This document shows, piece after piece, positions 18,829 to 28,286 of a stretch of DNA of 64,000 nucleotides (positions within the stretch are counted from its first letter, which is position 1; every line of letters starts with the position of its first letter). The notes beneath the pieces were generated by a model. That model was not told where the DNA came from. It saw nothing but the letters and a program-made list of their open reading frames with translations, and did no database searches. This DNA comes from Wocania_A sp965224845 (GTDB lineage Bacteria; Bacteroidota; Bacteroidia; Flavobacteriales; Flavobacteriaceae). The DNA lies in contig CBDDAJ010000026.1 in assembly GCA_965224845.1 (NCBI GenBank), forward strand, positions 62,001-126,000. Reading direction: 5' to 3'. A program made the position numbers and the translations under genes.

Positions 18829-18978
18829 GTTTTTGCGTTAGGGCTTATTGTAATGGCATTTTTATTTTAAGGCGCGAGAAAAAATAGAGCCTTTTCCTCT
18901 TAAAGTAAACTTTAAGCACGACCATTTGTTCTAAGCTGATTTTAAGGGGGTGTCTAGGTTCAAATTGAAAGGTGAAAA

Positions 18979-20469
18979 CTATACCTTTGAAGTTAGGGAT
19001 TTAACAAAAACATAGCCAAAACCTAAAAATAGCATGAGGTGAAAAGGAAACAAACCAAAATCGCCACCTTGATCGCCTACCACAAATGCACTATACATGC
19101 CAAAGGCAAAATAAAGCATTAAAAGCCCTTCAAAAATGACATGTACTGAAGCTGTTTTTTTTAGATATTTATTCTTTTTCCAGCTATCCTTTATAGTATT
19201 AATATTAAATTTTGGTGTGCGCACAAATTCACTTTTTTTGCCTAAATGTCCTTCTAAAACGGCAATGGAATTATGTAATGAAAAGCCCATAGCTATAGAG
19301 AAAAACACGAAAAACATACCAATGTAGTTCATGAAATTTTTAATGCCACCACCATACATTTTCCGATACATAATCCAGTAGCAAATAAAAAATATAGCAG
19401 TGCTTATCACGAAGAAGCTCATAACATAGAAATAGAATTTTAAATGAGCATACTCGTTTTTAATATACAGCATAGGAATACTTAGCACAGCAACAATGAG
19501 GATATTTAAAAACATAGTGCTGTTTAGTAAATGAAGTAAACCATGAACTTTTGTCTTGGCTGAAATGTTTTTGTTTTTTAAAACTTTCCGCATCATTTTC
19601 CTAAAATTCTCTGCCCCTCCTTTATTCCACCTAAATTGCTGCGATCGTGCTGCACTAATAACCACAGGAAGTTCTGCCGGGGTTTCAACATCTTCAAGAT
19701 ATTTAAACTTCCAGTTTTTTAATTGCGCACGATAACTTAAATCTAAATCTTCAGTTAAGGTATCGCCTTCCCAGTTTCCAGCATCTATAATACATTCTTT
19801 ACGCCAAACACCTGCCGTTCCGTTAAAGTTTATAAAATGCCCTTTGCTATTTCTACCCACTTGCTCAAGTGTAAAATGCGCATCTAAAGCAAAAGCTTGA
19901 ATTTTAGTTAATACAGAGTAGTTACGATTAATATGTCCCCATCGGGTTTGTACAACACCAATTTCTGGGTTTTTAAAATATGGAATAGTGCGTTTTAGCC
20001 AATCCTTTTTTGGTAAAAAATCTGAATCAAAGATGGCAATAAACTCTCCTTTTGCTGTTTTTAAGCCTTCTTTAAGTGCTCCAGCCTTAAACCCTTTTCT
20101 GTCTGTCCTGGTAATATGCTGTATATCTAAACCTTCGGTTTGAAGTATGGCAATATGATTTTTGGTGGTTTCAACAGTTTCGTCGGTAGAATCGTCTAAA
20201 ACCTGAATTTCTAATTTGTTTTTTGGATAATCTATTTTAGCAATATTATCAAGTAAGCGCTTCATAACGTACATTTCGTTATAAACGGGAAGTTGTATGG
20301 TTACAAAAGGAATTTCATCTGGGTTTGATAAATCGTAAGATTCACAAGACGCATTGTTTTTTTTTGAAGATAAATAATTGAATAGTAAATTTAGTTGCGC
20401 TAAGGCATACATAAATATTAGTAATAGCGCGATAGTATAGACGACTATGATTATTGTATCTAGAATCAT
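18979..20469 (-). CDS. Membrane glycosyltransferase family 2, cellulose-synthase-like
   Basis: 496 residues. One N-terminal membrane helix, a GT2 domain (about residues 50-290) and four to five C-terminal helices. The processive GT2 signatures are all there: LDDSTDET, the DxD-type FDSDFLPK, TEDLDLSYRA and QQFRWNKGG (QxxRW). Such enzymes polymerise or transfer a sugar from a nucleotide donor while moving the product across the inner membrane. Its start overlaps the stop of the DPM1-like gene upstream by four bases, so both form one operon and may act on the same lipid-linked product. Product unknown. Confidence 0.88.
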   Translation of the reverse strand: MILDTIIIVVYTIALLLIFMYALAQLNLLFNYLSSKKNNASCESYDLSNPDEIPFVTIQLPVYNEMYVMKRLLDNIAKIDYPKNKLEIQVLDDSTDETVETTKNHIAILQTEGLDIQHITRTDRKGFKAGALKEGLKTAKGEFIAIFDSDFLPKKDWLKRTIPYFKNPEIGVVQTRWGHINRNYSVLTKIQAFALDAHFTLEQVGRNSKGHFINFNGTAGVWRKECIIDAGNWEGDTLTEDLDLSYRAQLKNWKFKYLEDVETPAELPVVISAARSQQFRWNKGGAENFRKMMRKVLKNKNISAKTKVHGLLHLLNSTMFLNILIVAVLSIPMLYIKNEYAHLKFYFYVMSFFVISTAIFFICYWIMYRKMYGGGIKNFMNYIGMFFVFFSIAMGFSLHNSIAVLEGHLGKKSEFVRTPKFNINTIKDSWKKNKYLKKTASVHVIFEGLLMLYFAFGMYSAFVVGDQGGDFGLFPFHLMLFLGFGYVFVKSLTSKV

Positions 20470-21173
20470 TTTTTAATACTGTATTTAAAAATCCAACCTA
20501 AAATTTTTAAGCCTGCAAATATAGCACCTTTTACCGTACCAGAAACTTTTGAGACACCAATTCTGTTTCTGTAATTTACTGGTATTTCGGTATATGTAAG
20601 TTTTTGTTTTAATACTTTTAGTTGCATCTCTACTGTCCAGCCATAGGTTTTGTCTTCCATATTTAAAGCCAAAAGTTTATTGTATTTAATAGCTCTAAAT
20701 GGGCCAAGATCGGTGAATTTTGCTTTAAAAAATAAAGCCATTAAAGCCGTAGCTAACCAGTTTCCAAAAATTTGAGGAAACGTCATAGAACCTTGTTCTC
20801 TAAGTCGTTTAACTCTGGCACCTATTACAAAATCTATATCATCGTTAATAATTGGTTCAACAATTTTGGTTAATTCTTCCGGATAATCACTATAATCACC
20901 ATCTAAAAACACAACAATGTCTGGCCTTTTTTTAGGATCGCTGAGCGTAGTTGAAGCGAGGTAATCCATACCTTTTAAGCAAGCATATCCATACCCTTTT
21001 CGCGATTCTGATAATACGGTTGCACCAGCTTTTCTAGCATTTATTTCGGTGTCATCCGAAGAGTTATTGCTAACCACAATAATTTCGGTAACTAGGTTTG
21101 GAATGTCGTTAATTACATGGGTAATGGAATCTGCTTCGTTATATGCAGGAATGATGACTTTTATCTGTGTCAT
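20466..21173 (-). CDS. Glycosyltransferase family 2, dolichol-phosphate mannosyltransferase-like
   Basis: 235 residues. GT-A fold with KVIIPAYNEADSI, VVSNNSSDDT and the DxD motif in FLDGDYSDYPEEL. The C-terminal segment TYGWTVEMQLKVLK followed by NYRNRIGVSKVSGT is typical of polyprenyl-phosphate glycosyltransferases (DPM1 group), but no C-terminal membrane pair is present. It probably loads a sugar onto undecaprenyl phosphate on the cytoplasmic face. It overlaps both neighbours by four bases. Confidence 0.85.
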   Translation of the reverse strand: MTQIKVIIPAYNEADSITHVINDIPNLVTEIIVVSNNSSDDTEINARKAGATVLSESRKGYGYACLKGMDYLASTTLSDPKKRPDIVVFLDGDYSDYPEELTKIVEPIINDDIDFVIGARVKRLREQGSMTFPQIFGNWLATALMALFFKAKFTDLGPFRAIKYNKLLALNMEDKTYGWTVEMQLKVLKQKLTYTEIPVNYRNRIGVSKVSGTVKGAIFAGLKILGWIFKYSIKK

Positions 21174-21640
21174 TGTAAGTCTAATAAATTATTTTCTTTT
21201 TTAAAGGTTCTTAAATCTGTCCAGGCTTTAATTTTTTTTCCTGCTTTATACTTAGCTGCCGAGACCAGTTTTTCATTTTTATACATTAAGCAATAGCCAT
21301 TTTTCTGATTGTGTTTTAGTTGGCACTTGTGGTTAATTTTCCCAATAACATCATAGAATAGCCACCAATTTGATTTTTCCCCTTTTTTAAAATGACCTTC
21401 ACTTTTTTTAATGCCATTTATGGAGTAAAAATACCAATATTTTATAGGTTTATTTGCCGAATAATGACCTTCTTTTTCAATATTCCCATTTTTGTAATAG
21501 AATTTCCAGTAACCTTCTTTTTGATTGTTTTGTATCCAACCTTCAGATTTTAAGTTACCATTATCAAAATAATTTTTTTGATAGGTTTTCTGCCCAAAAC
21601 AAACAGAAGAGAATAATAAAATTACTATTAAAAAACGCAT
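21170..21640 (-). CDS. Exported MORN-repeat protein
   Basis: 156 residues with a signal peptide (MRFLIVILLFSSVCFGQ). The rest is about five copies of the toxin-antitoxin/MORN_2 type repeat, each of the form YxNGxxxxEGxxxxxKxxGxWxFY; examples are NGNLKSEGWIQNNQKEGYW and NGNIEKEGHYSANKP. It lies in the periplasm or on the outer membrane. Repeats of this kind form beta sheets with unknown ligands. Tightly placed between the FeS protein gene (one shared base) and the GT2 gene. Confidence 0.8.
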   Translation of the reverse strand: MRFLIVILLFSSVCFGQKTYQKNYFDNGNLKSEGWIQNNQKEGYWKFYYKNGNIEKEGHYSANKPIKYWYFYSINGIKKSEGHFKKGEKSNWWLFYDVIGKINHKCQLKHNQKNGYCLMYKNEKLVSAAKYKAGKKIKAWTDLRTFKKENNLLDLQ

Positions 21641-23220
21641 TATTTCTGATTCACTAAATCCATTAAATTAACATCATTTCCTAATAAGATATCAGTAGGG
21701 TTAATACGCCCTTTCTCCGGGCCGTTTTCTAATTTTAAAACCCCTCTTGGGCAAACCGCAGAACAAATACCACAACCTACACAACTCGCTCTTATAATAT
21801 TCTCACCTTTTTGAGCATAAGCTCTAACATCGATACCCTGTTCGCAATATGTAGAGCAATTTCCGCAAGAAATACATTGCCCACCATTAGTTGTAATTCT
21901 AAATCGTGATTTAAAGCGTTGAACAAGTCCCATATATGCCGCTAACGGACAACCAAAACGACACCAAACACGGTTTCCAAAAATAGGATAAAATCCTGTG
22001 CCAATTACACCTGCGAATATTGAGCCAATTAAAAAGCCATAAACGTCTTGAATAGTTTGTGTTTTAATTCCTAGCACTTCTTGAGCTCCCGAAAAATAAG
22101 CATACAAGGTAAACCCTGTCATAACTAAAGCAAAAACTAAAACCCCATGTACCAACCAACGCTCCAGTTTCCATGCTTTTAGCGATTTATCAGATAATTG
22201 CCTGTAAGGGTCGCCTAAAGTTTCAGCTAATCCGCCACAACCACAAACCCAGGAGCAGTACCAGCGTTTTCCAAAGAAATATACCATTACAGGAACGATA
22301 ACTAACGTTAAGATGATTCCCCAAATAAGAATAAATAATCCAAAGCCTCCACTAGCAATTAACTGATCTAAATTCCAACTGTAAAAGAAGTCGTAATCTA
22401 AAGGGAAAGCATTTTTAAAATCATACCAGGGTTTTTCAAAACGTACTAATATTTCTGGAATTAAAAAGGCAAATACAATTTGAAAGAATAGTACTGAAGT
22501 TGTACGTAAGACCTGATACTTATTGTGGCGGTACTTTATGTACATGCGTACAGCCATAACAATCATCACAATACAATACAAGAAGCCATATAAAAACCAC
22601 TGGCTAGCCGAATGACCACTTATACTTTCACTAATGGGGTCTACCAAATAGACCCAATTAACAATATAGTCTGGTCTAAAGTATAATAGAATATAAAAAC
22701 CAACTAAAAAGATAAAAGCAAACCAACCAATCCATCCTCGGTTTGTAGCTGCATGATGCCAGATGCCATTGTTTTTTATCCCTGGAGGCCCAAGTGTGAT
22801 TACATTAGGAATAATAAACATAAGTGACCCTATAATGCCTAAACCAAATGTTAACCACCAGAATAGGCCTTTATTTTCTTTTATTGGACCGGTTGCGGCA
22901 CTTTTAGCTATTTCGTAAGCAAAACTATGAGGCTTACTCCAAATGACTTTGTCCCATTCACTATTTTGTTTATGTGTTTCATTTGCTGTTTTTAAAGCAG
23001 ATGTGATTTTTGAGGAAAATGTAAAAGGGTTTGAAAACTCTTTTCCAATAAGATTAGATTTTAAATCGTTGATAAAGAGCTCACTTTTAATGCCTTTGTT
23101 TGATATGATTTCATCAAACAGTTGCGAGTTCACTTTATATTTGCCAAGAAATATAAGTGAGATAAATATAGCCAGACCTGTTAAAAATAAACCGAGTCCT
23201 ATTTTTTGAATGTTTTTCAT
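21640..23220 (-). CDS. Membrane 4Fe-4S ferredoxin protein (NapH/CcoG-like)
   Basis: 526 residues. About eight membrane helices, then two 4Fe-4S clusters near the C-terminus: CISCGNCSTYCEQG and CVGCGICSAVCPRG. A further Cys pair region reads RWYCSWVCGCGGLAE and VWCRFGCPL, as in NapH/CcoG-type membrane electron carriers, where these loops sit on the cytoplasmic face. Longer than CcoG, with an extra N-terminal periplasmic-like domain (residues 30-110). It should move electrons across or along the inner membrane; the NAD/FAD oxidoreductase gene seven bases upstream is the likely electron donor. Confidence 0.85.
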   Translation of the reverse strand: MKNIQKIGLGLFLTGLAIFISLIFLGKYKVNSQLFDEIISNKGIKSELFINDLKSNLIGKEFSNPFTFSSKITSALKTANETHKQNSEWDKVIWSKPHSFAYEIAKSAATGPIKENKGLFWWLTFGLGIIGSLMFIIPNVITLGPPGIKNNGIWHHAATNRGWIGWFAFIFLVGFYILLYFRPDYIVNWVYLVDPISESISGHSASQWFLYGFLYCIVMIVMAVRMYIKYRHNKYQVLRTTSVLFFQIVFAFLIPEILVRFEKPWYDFKNAFPLDYDFFYSWNLDQLIASGGFGLFILIWGIILTLVIVPVMVYFFGKRWYCSWVCGCGGLAETLGDPYRQLSDKSLKAWKLERWLVHGVLVFALVMTGFTLYAYFSGAQEVLGIKTQTIQDVYGFLIGSIFAGVIGTGFYPIFGNRVWCRFGCPLAAYMGLVQRFKSRFRITTNGGQCISCGNCSTYCEQGIDVRAYAQKGENIIRASCVGCGICSAVCPRGVLKLENGPEKGRINPTDILLGNDVNLMDLVNQK

Positions 23221-23227
23221 GATCTAT

Positions 23228-24571
23228 TTATGAGGTTTGAAAAATACGTTTCCAACTTTTTTTCTTAAGTTGAATGTTAGTGTTGTTTTCTTGATTGAAT
23301 TTGGCAATGATTTCGGGTTCATGAAGTTTATAAAACTCAGGATCAAAATTGGCATCTGCCAGATGTTCTAATACATAATCAACGGATTGTTTTTTTGAAA
23401 GAATAGTATTAAAAAATTCATGACGCATGCGTATTCCAAAAGTATTGATGCCAATAAATGCCCGCGTATTTTTATCATAATTTATATGAATACACTTTTT
23501 CCCATTTTCGTGCTCCCAATAAAAGCGAGCTTCATTGTCCTTAGGTTGTGCCCATACCCAACCATAGGTTTGATATTCTATATCTATAAATTTAGCAGAG
23601 TTAAACCAATGTCCTGGTTTGTATGCTATACGATTACCACAAAGGGTTTGTGCAACAGTTTCTCCCATCATACGCCCTGTATACCAAACGGCTTCAATAG
23701 GTCTGCGTTGGCCAATAGCTTCGTGTTGCTCTGCACAATCGCCAATGGCATATACATCCGGAACATTCGTTTCTAAAAAACGATTCACTTTAATACCCCG
23801 GCCAGTTGCAATACCTGAATTTTTTATAAAATCGATATTAGGGGATACGCCAGCCGTTAAACCAACAACATCACAAGCTATTTCTTCACCAGTTTCAGCA
23901 ATGATAACAGATTTTGCTTTTCCGTTTTCATCAGCTTTAATTTCTTTTAGATTGACGCCTAATCGTAAATCGATACCATTTTCTATGATTTCTCGATTAA
24001 TCATGGCCGATTCCCCTTCTGGTAAAACCCCATTCCAAAAACTACTTTCTCTTACTAAAAATGTTACCGGAATATGGCGAGAGTGTAGCATTTCGGCGAG
24101 TTCAATTCCTATTAATCCACCACCAACAATAACAGCTCGTTTGCATACTTTGTTATCTGGTGCATATTTTTCAAGGGCCTCTAAATCTTGTTTATGATAC
24201 ATTCCCATAACGCCATCTAAATCTTGCCCTGGCCAGCCAAACTTATTAGGTTTGCTTCCGGTTGCTATTATTAATTTATCGTATTGTAATGTGTCACCAC
24301 TTGCAAAATGTAAAGTTTTTGATTTTGTTTCTACAGCTTTCACATAGCCTTTTTTAAGGTCTATTCGGTTTTTTTTCCAAAACCAAGGTTCATAAGGTTG
24401 TGTGTGCTGGAATGTTAGGTGCCCCATATAAACATACATAAGTGCAGTTCGAGAAAAGAAATAATCTGTTTCTGCAGATACTATGGTAATTTTTTTGTCA
24501 GAAAGTTTTCTTATGTGTCTGGCAGCAGTAACACCAGAAATTCCGTTTCCTATGATAACAATGTGTTCCAT
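23228..24571 (-). CDS. NAD(P)/FAD-dependent oxidoreductase (ferredoxin/nitrite-reductase-like)
   Basis: 447 residues of the pyridine nucleotide-disulfide oxidoreductase class II type. FAD site IVIIGNGISGVTAARHIRK, NAD site RAVIVGGGLIGIELAEML, second FAD contact VPDVYAIGDCAEQ. No redox-active CxxC is visible, so it resembles the FAD part of nitrite reductase or a ferredoxin reductase. The extra C-terminal part (residues 320-447) has no motif I know. First gene of a five-gene minus-strand run (oxidoreductase, FeS protein, MORN protein, two GT2); the run probably starts from a promoter in the divergent spacer at 24572-24892. Confidence 0.87.
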   Translation of the reverse strand: MEHIVIIGNGISGVTAARHIRKLSDKKITIVSAETDYFFSRTALMYVYMGHLTFQHTQPYEPWFWKKNRIDLKKGYVKAVETKSKTLHFASGDTLQYDKLIIATGSKPNKFGWPGQDLDGVMGMYHKQDLEALEKYAPDNKVCKRAVIVGGGLIGIELAEMLHSRHIPVTFLVRESSFWNGVLPEGESAMINREIIENGIDLRLGVNLKEIKADENGKAKSVIIAETGEEIACDVVGLTAGVSPNIDFIKNSGIATGRGIKVNRFLETNVPDVYAIGDCAEQHEAIGQRRPIEAVWYTGRMMGETVAQTLCGNRIAYKPGHWFNSAKFIDIEYQTYGWVWAQPKDNEARFYWEHENGKKCIHINYDKNTRAFIGINTFGIRMRHEFFNTILSKKQSVDYVLEHLADANFDPEFYKLHEPEIIAKFNQENNTNIQLKKKSWKRIFQTS

Positions 24572-24892
24572 GATTTTGTTAGTTATGCTGTATTAGGTCG
24601 AAGTTAAAGATAATAACTTAACTTAACCTAATTAATTTAGAATAGCTTTAAATTGAAGCGGTACTGTAAGGATTTAAAAATTTTAAAGACAGCGAAAACT
24701 TTTTTTTTCAATGTAAGCTATCTAACATTTTATACGACCTAGGTGTTGTTACTTTGCAAATAACAAATTGAACTAAATAAAATATTTCATGCTTAACATA
24801 TGAGCTAAATAAGAAATTTGATTATTATAGATTTTGTAATCTTATACTTAGCTAAGTTATAGTATGAATATTAAAAACCATAAAAAGAAAAC
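24572..24892. other. Divergent intergenic promoter region
   Basis: 321 bases between divergent genes, no ORF of interest. Very AT rich. On the minus strand TATCTTTA, one base away from the -7 consensus, lies about 35 bases upstream of the oxidoreductase start. A weak inverted repeat GTTA-N9-TAAC surrounds position 24755. Both flanking operons must start here. Confidence 0.4.
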
Positions 24893-25606
24893 ATGAAAAA
24901 ACAAATTATAATTTTAGTAATACTATTGGTTAGTATTAAAGGTTTTTCGCAAGATGTACATCGTTTTTTTAGTAAAGCCGATACGTTTTTTAAAACCTAT
25001 GTTGCTAATGGAAAAGTGGCTTATTCCAAAATTCATGAAAATCAGGAAGGGTTAAATGAATTGTTACATATTGCAGAGACTGTTTCTGTTTCAAAAGCAG
25101 ATGCAAAAAGATATCAAGCTTTTTGGATTAATGCTTATAACCTATCTGTTATAAAAGGAATTATAGATAATTACCCAACACAATCGCCATTAGATAATAC
25201 AGGCTTTTTTGATAAAACCAAATACAACTTAGCAGGAAAAAAAATCACATTAAATGATATTGAGCACAAGTTATTAAGAGCCCAATTTAATGATGCGCGT
25301 TTTCATTTTGTATTAGTTTGCGGAGCTGTTGGTTGCCCGCCTTTAATTAATGCAGCCTATTTGCCAAATACATTAGATGCACAATTAGATGCACAAACAA
25401 AAAAAGCAATAAACGGCAGTTTTTTAAGAGTAAATACCAAGAAAAAACGTGTTCAGGCTTCACAAATTATGGAGTGGTATAAAGGCGATTTTACTATGAA
25501 CGGTAAAACAGAAATTGATTTTATTAATAAGTATAGGATCCAAAAATTAGAAGGTAAATATAAACTAAGTTATTTTCCATATGATTGGAAGTTAAATAAA
25601 CAATAA
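24893..25606 (+). CDS. DUF547 domain protein, exported
   Basis: 237 residues with a signal peptide (MKKQIIILVILLVSIKGFSQ). DUF547 signatures: AFWINAYNLSVIKGIIDNYP, ITLNDIEHKLLRAQFNDAR, FVLVCGAVGCPPL and a terminal FPYDWKLN. The family has a papain-like arrangement in which the Cys of the VGCP block and a His have been suggested as catalytic; that is not established. Periplasmic. Starts a plus-strand group and is followed 14 bases later by an outer-membrane protein gene. A second DUF547 gene lies in the arsenosugar region at 32753-33637. Confidence 0.87.
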   Translation: MKKQIIILVILLVSIKGFSQDVHRFFSKADTFFKTYVANGKVAYSKIHENQEGLNELLHIAETVSVSKADAKRYQAFWINAYNLSVIKGIIDNYPTQSPLDNTGFFDKTKYNLAGKKITLNDIEHKLLRAQFNDARFHFVLVCGAVGCPPLINAAYLPNTLDAQLDAQTKKAINGSFLRVNTKKKRVQASQIMEWYKGDFTMNGKTEIDFINKYRIQKLEGKYKLSYFPYDWKLNKQ

Positions 25607-25620
25607 ACAAGTAAATAAGA

Positions 25621-26505
25621 ATGAATAAAATGAAAAAAATTATAGCACTACTTATCTTTTCTGCAATAAGCTTCACAGGTTTTTCGCAAGAAGAAGATAA
25701 AGACGATCAGGTAAAAAGTAATATTCAAACCTATACACCATCTAAATTACTAAAAAAAGGGCAATGGGATATTAAGTTTTTTAATAACCTATATACGCAA
25801 ACTAAAGCTGCAAATAGTAGCGGTGATGTTTCTAAAAATCAACCAAGAGAAACCTATTTTACATCTACCATTGATGTTTTTACAGGAGTTTCAGAAAACA
25901 GTAAATTAAATATTGGATTACTAATTGAAATGCGATCAAATGTGGTTGGAAATAGAAAAGCATTTGATATTTTTAAATTTGATGGAGAGCGAGGAACGGC
26001 ACGTTCAGGAGTTACATCATTTGCACCAGCTATTAAATTTAATCCACTTAAAAATGTGAATAATTTTACTATTCAAACAGCATTTCATATTCCTTTGGTT
26101 GACAATGAGGTTGAAGATGGAGTGTTTTTAGACCAAACAGCCTATACATTTCAAAATAGATTTTTCTACGATTATACTTTCCCTAGTGGAGATTGGCAAT
26201 TATTTACAGAGTTGAATACCGAATATAATTTTGGAGAGAAAACTAGTTTTGCCGATAAAACATTTGTGCTAGCTCCTGGAGTATTTTTAAGCTATTTTCC
26301 AAATCAAGAATTTACCATCTTAGGGTTTGTTCAACACCAGCAGCGTGTTGGAGATTTTGAGCAGGATTTTACGGCTTTAGGACTTGGAGGTAAGTATCAG
26401 TTAAGTAAAACTTTAAACTTAGAAGTGCTTTATAGTAATTTTGTTAGAGGAAGTAATTCTGGCTTAGGTCAATCATTTAACATAGGTTTAAGAGCATTAT
26501 TTTAA
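25621..26505 (+). CDS. Outer-membrane beta-barrel protein, unknown
   Basis: 294 residues (285 if the ATG at 25630 is used, which gives the tighter signal peptide KKIIALLIFSAISFTGFSQ). The mature chain alternates polar and aromatic residues in about ten to twelve strands and ends in GLRALF, the Phe-ended pattern of outer-membrane barrels. No plug or TonB box. The first motif YTPSKLLKKGQWDIKFFNNLY recurs in hypothetical flavobacterial proteins. Directly follows the DUF547 gene, so the two may act together. Confidence 0.7.
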   Translation: MNKMKKIIALLIFSAISFTGFSQEEDKDDQVKSNIQTYTPSKLLKKGQWDIKFFNNLYTQTKAANSSGDVSKNQPRETYFTSTIDVFTGVSENSKLNIGLLIEMRSNVVGNRKAFDIFKFDGERGTARSGVTSFAPAIKFNPLKNVNNFTIQTAFHIPLVDNEVEDGVFLDQTAYTFQNRFFYDYTFPSGDWQLFTELNTEYNFGEKTSFADKTFVLAPGVFLSYFPNQEFTILGFVQHQQRVGDFEQDFTALGLGGKYQLSKTLNLEVLYSNFVRGSNSGLGQSFNIGLRALF

Positions 26506-26544
26506 TGAATTAATAGTAAATTAGGGGTTTGTAAATCGTTTTTT

Positions 26545-27555
26545 ATGAAACTATTCAAACTCCTAATAGTCTTTTTGCTTATAGCTATTCAAGGCTGTAC
26601 ATCGCAAACCAACAAAATTAATGGGGTAAGTTTTGTGGCTTCAGCTGAAGCCATTAACGAAGCACATGTAATGCCAGTAGTGAATGTAAATGCAAACTAT
26701 GCTGCTGTAATGCCTTTTGGTTTTATAAAAAGTATAGAGCATCCTGATATTGTATTTGATACCCAAAGGCAGTGGTTTGGAGAAACTAAAGCGGGGGCGA
26801 AACAATATATATTAGAGCTTAAAAAAAAGCATATTAAAATAATGCTTAAACCTCAAATTTGGGTTTGGCATGGTGAGTTTACAGGATATATAGAAATGAA
26901 GTCTGAAGTTAATTGGAAAGCTTTAGAACATTCATATTCAAAATTTATTTTAGATTATGCGCAATTAGCCCAGGATGTAAAAGCAGAATTGTTTTGTATT
27001 GGAACAGAACTCGAAAAATTTATAGAAAACAGGCCTAAGTATTGGAGGCATTTGATAGTAGAAATAAAGAAAATTTATAAAGGCAAATTAACCTATGCAG
27101 CAAATTGGGATGAGTTTAAACGCACCCCTTTTTGGAACGATTTAGATTTTATTGGAGTTGATGCTTATTTTCCAGTAAGTGAGGAAAAAACACCTACCAT
27201 TAATCAATTAAAAGTAGGGTGGACACGCCATAAAGCTGTTATAAAGGAGTATTCAGAGACATACGATAAACCTGTTTTGTTTACAGAATTTGGTTATAGA
27301 AGTGTAGACTACTCAGGGAAAGCACCCTGGAAAAGCGATAGAAGCATGACAGCTGTTAATTTAAAAGCACAAACCAATACAACCCAGGCACTGTTTGATA
27401 CCTTTTGGGGAGAAGATTGGTTTGCAGGAGGTTTTATTTGGAAATGGTTTCACAGGCATGAACAAAGTGGAGGTCTTGAAGATGTGTTCTTTACCCCTCA
27501 AAACAAACCGGTAGAAGAGGTGTTACGTAAGCAATATATAAAGTATTCTAAATGA
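26545..27555 (+). CDS. Glycoside hydrolase, GH113-like TIM barrel, lipoprotein
   Basis: 336 residues. Lipoprotein signal ending IAIQGC (Cys18). The barrel shows KIMLKPQIWVWHGEFTGY, an acid/base candidate Glu155 in CIGTELEKF, and a nucleophile candidate Glu248 in LFTEFGYRS; strand 8 has FIWKWFH. This layout matches clan GH-A and the GH113 group (beta-mannanases), although substrates of Bacteroidota members are not settled. Probably in the periplasm or at the surface. Its last four bases overlap the start of the next lipoprotein gene (ATGA). Confidence 0.78.
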   Translation: MKLFKLLIVFLLIAIQGCTSQTNKINGVSFVASAEAINEAHVMPVVNVNANYAAVMPFGFIKSIEHPDIVFDTQRQWFGETKAGAKQYILELKKKHIKIMLKPQIWVWHGEFTGYIEMKSEVNWKALEHSYSKFILDYAQLAQDVKAELFCIGTELEKFIENRPKYWRHLIVEIKKIYKGKLTYAANWDEFKRTPFWNDLDFIGVDAYFPVSEEKTPTINQLKVGWTRHKAVIKEYSETYDKPVLFTEFGYRSVDYSGKAPWKSDRSMTAVNLKAQTNTTQALFDTFWGEDWFAGGFIWKWFHRHEQSGGLEDVFFTPQNKPVEEVLRKQYIKYSK

Positions 27556-28286
27556 ACAAGATTAAATACATCATTGTAAGCCTTTTAGTTTTCACGTCTT
27601 GTTTAAAGGATAATGATGATGATTTGTTATCTGATACTTTAGATGCGTATGTTTTAAATAAACCCATTGAAACGGGAGCAGTCATAGCCTGTGCAGCAAG
27701 TGATGCTAATACTAACGAGGTTTTAACCTTTTTTTATCCCGAAGCAGGTGCTTCTAACATTAGGTTTTATGAAACAGAAACGGCCCAGGTTGATAAAACC
27801 GATTTTTCAAACTATAAACCGGTACTTATTCAGAATGATCCTTTCTTTAATGGCTATTTAGGAAAGTTTACCCAGGCATCGACTATCGAAAAATGGATCA
27901 TTATAACTTTTGAACTAGATGGTGAAATTAAAATTTCTAACCCTATTCGGTCAAAACAAAATACAAAACCTACTATTTGGAATGATGCCGTAGTTATCAC
28001 TCAAGACGTTTCCGGAATGCCAAAATTTACCTGGGAAGATGATGCATTTGGTGATAATGCTATATATTTTCAGGTAATTTCGGATGTTCAGAATAATTTG
28101 CTATCAGGAACATATACTTACGATAATGTATTCCAGTATTACGATATATCTAATGTGGTTTTAAATATTACAACACAAACACCACCAGTACTAACAAGGG
28201 GAAATAATTATAATTTTACACTTATGGATGTTAGCGAAGATAATTGGGTGAATGGGGTTGTTTCTAAAACGTTTGAAGTACAATGA
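27552..28286 (+). CDS. Hypothetical lipoprotein
   Basis: 244 residues with lipoprotein signal MNKIKYIIVSLLVFTSC (Cys17) followed by an acidic stretch LKDNDDDLLSD. The rest is rich in aromatic and beta-forming residues (WIIITFELDGEIKIS, FTWEDDAFGDNAIYFQ), suggestive of fibronectin-like or Ig-like domains. Not recognised. Overlaps the hydrolase gene before and the BamA-like gene after it by four bases each, so all three are co-translated. Confidence 0.65.
   Translation: MNKIKYIIVSLLVFTSCLKDNDDDLLSDTLDAYVLNKPIETGAVIACAASDANTNEVLTFFYPEAGASNIRFYETETAQVDKTDFSNYKPVLIQNDPFFNGYLGKFTQASTIEKWIIITFELDGEIKISNPIRSKQNTKPTIWNDAVVITQDVSGMPKFTWEDDAFGDNAIYFQVISDVQNNLLSGTYTYDNVFQYYDISNVVLNITTQTPPVLTRGNNYNFTLMDVSEDNWVNGVVSKTFEVQ

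Noticed and set aside
21454..21657. Plus-strand ORFs opposite the MORN and FeS genes
   Set aside because: Shadows of the minus-strand coding frames without family similarity.
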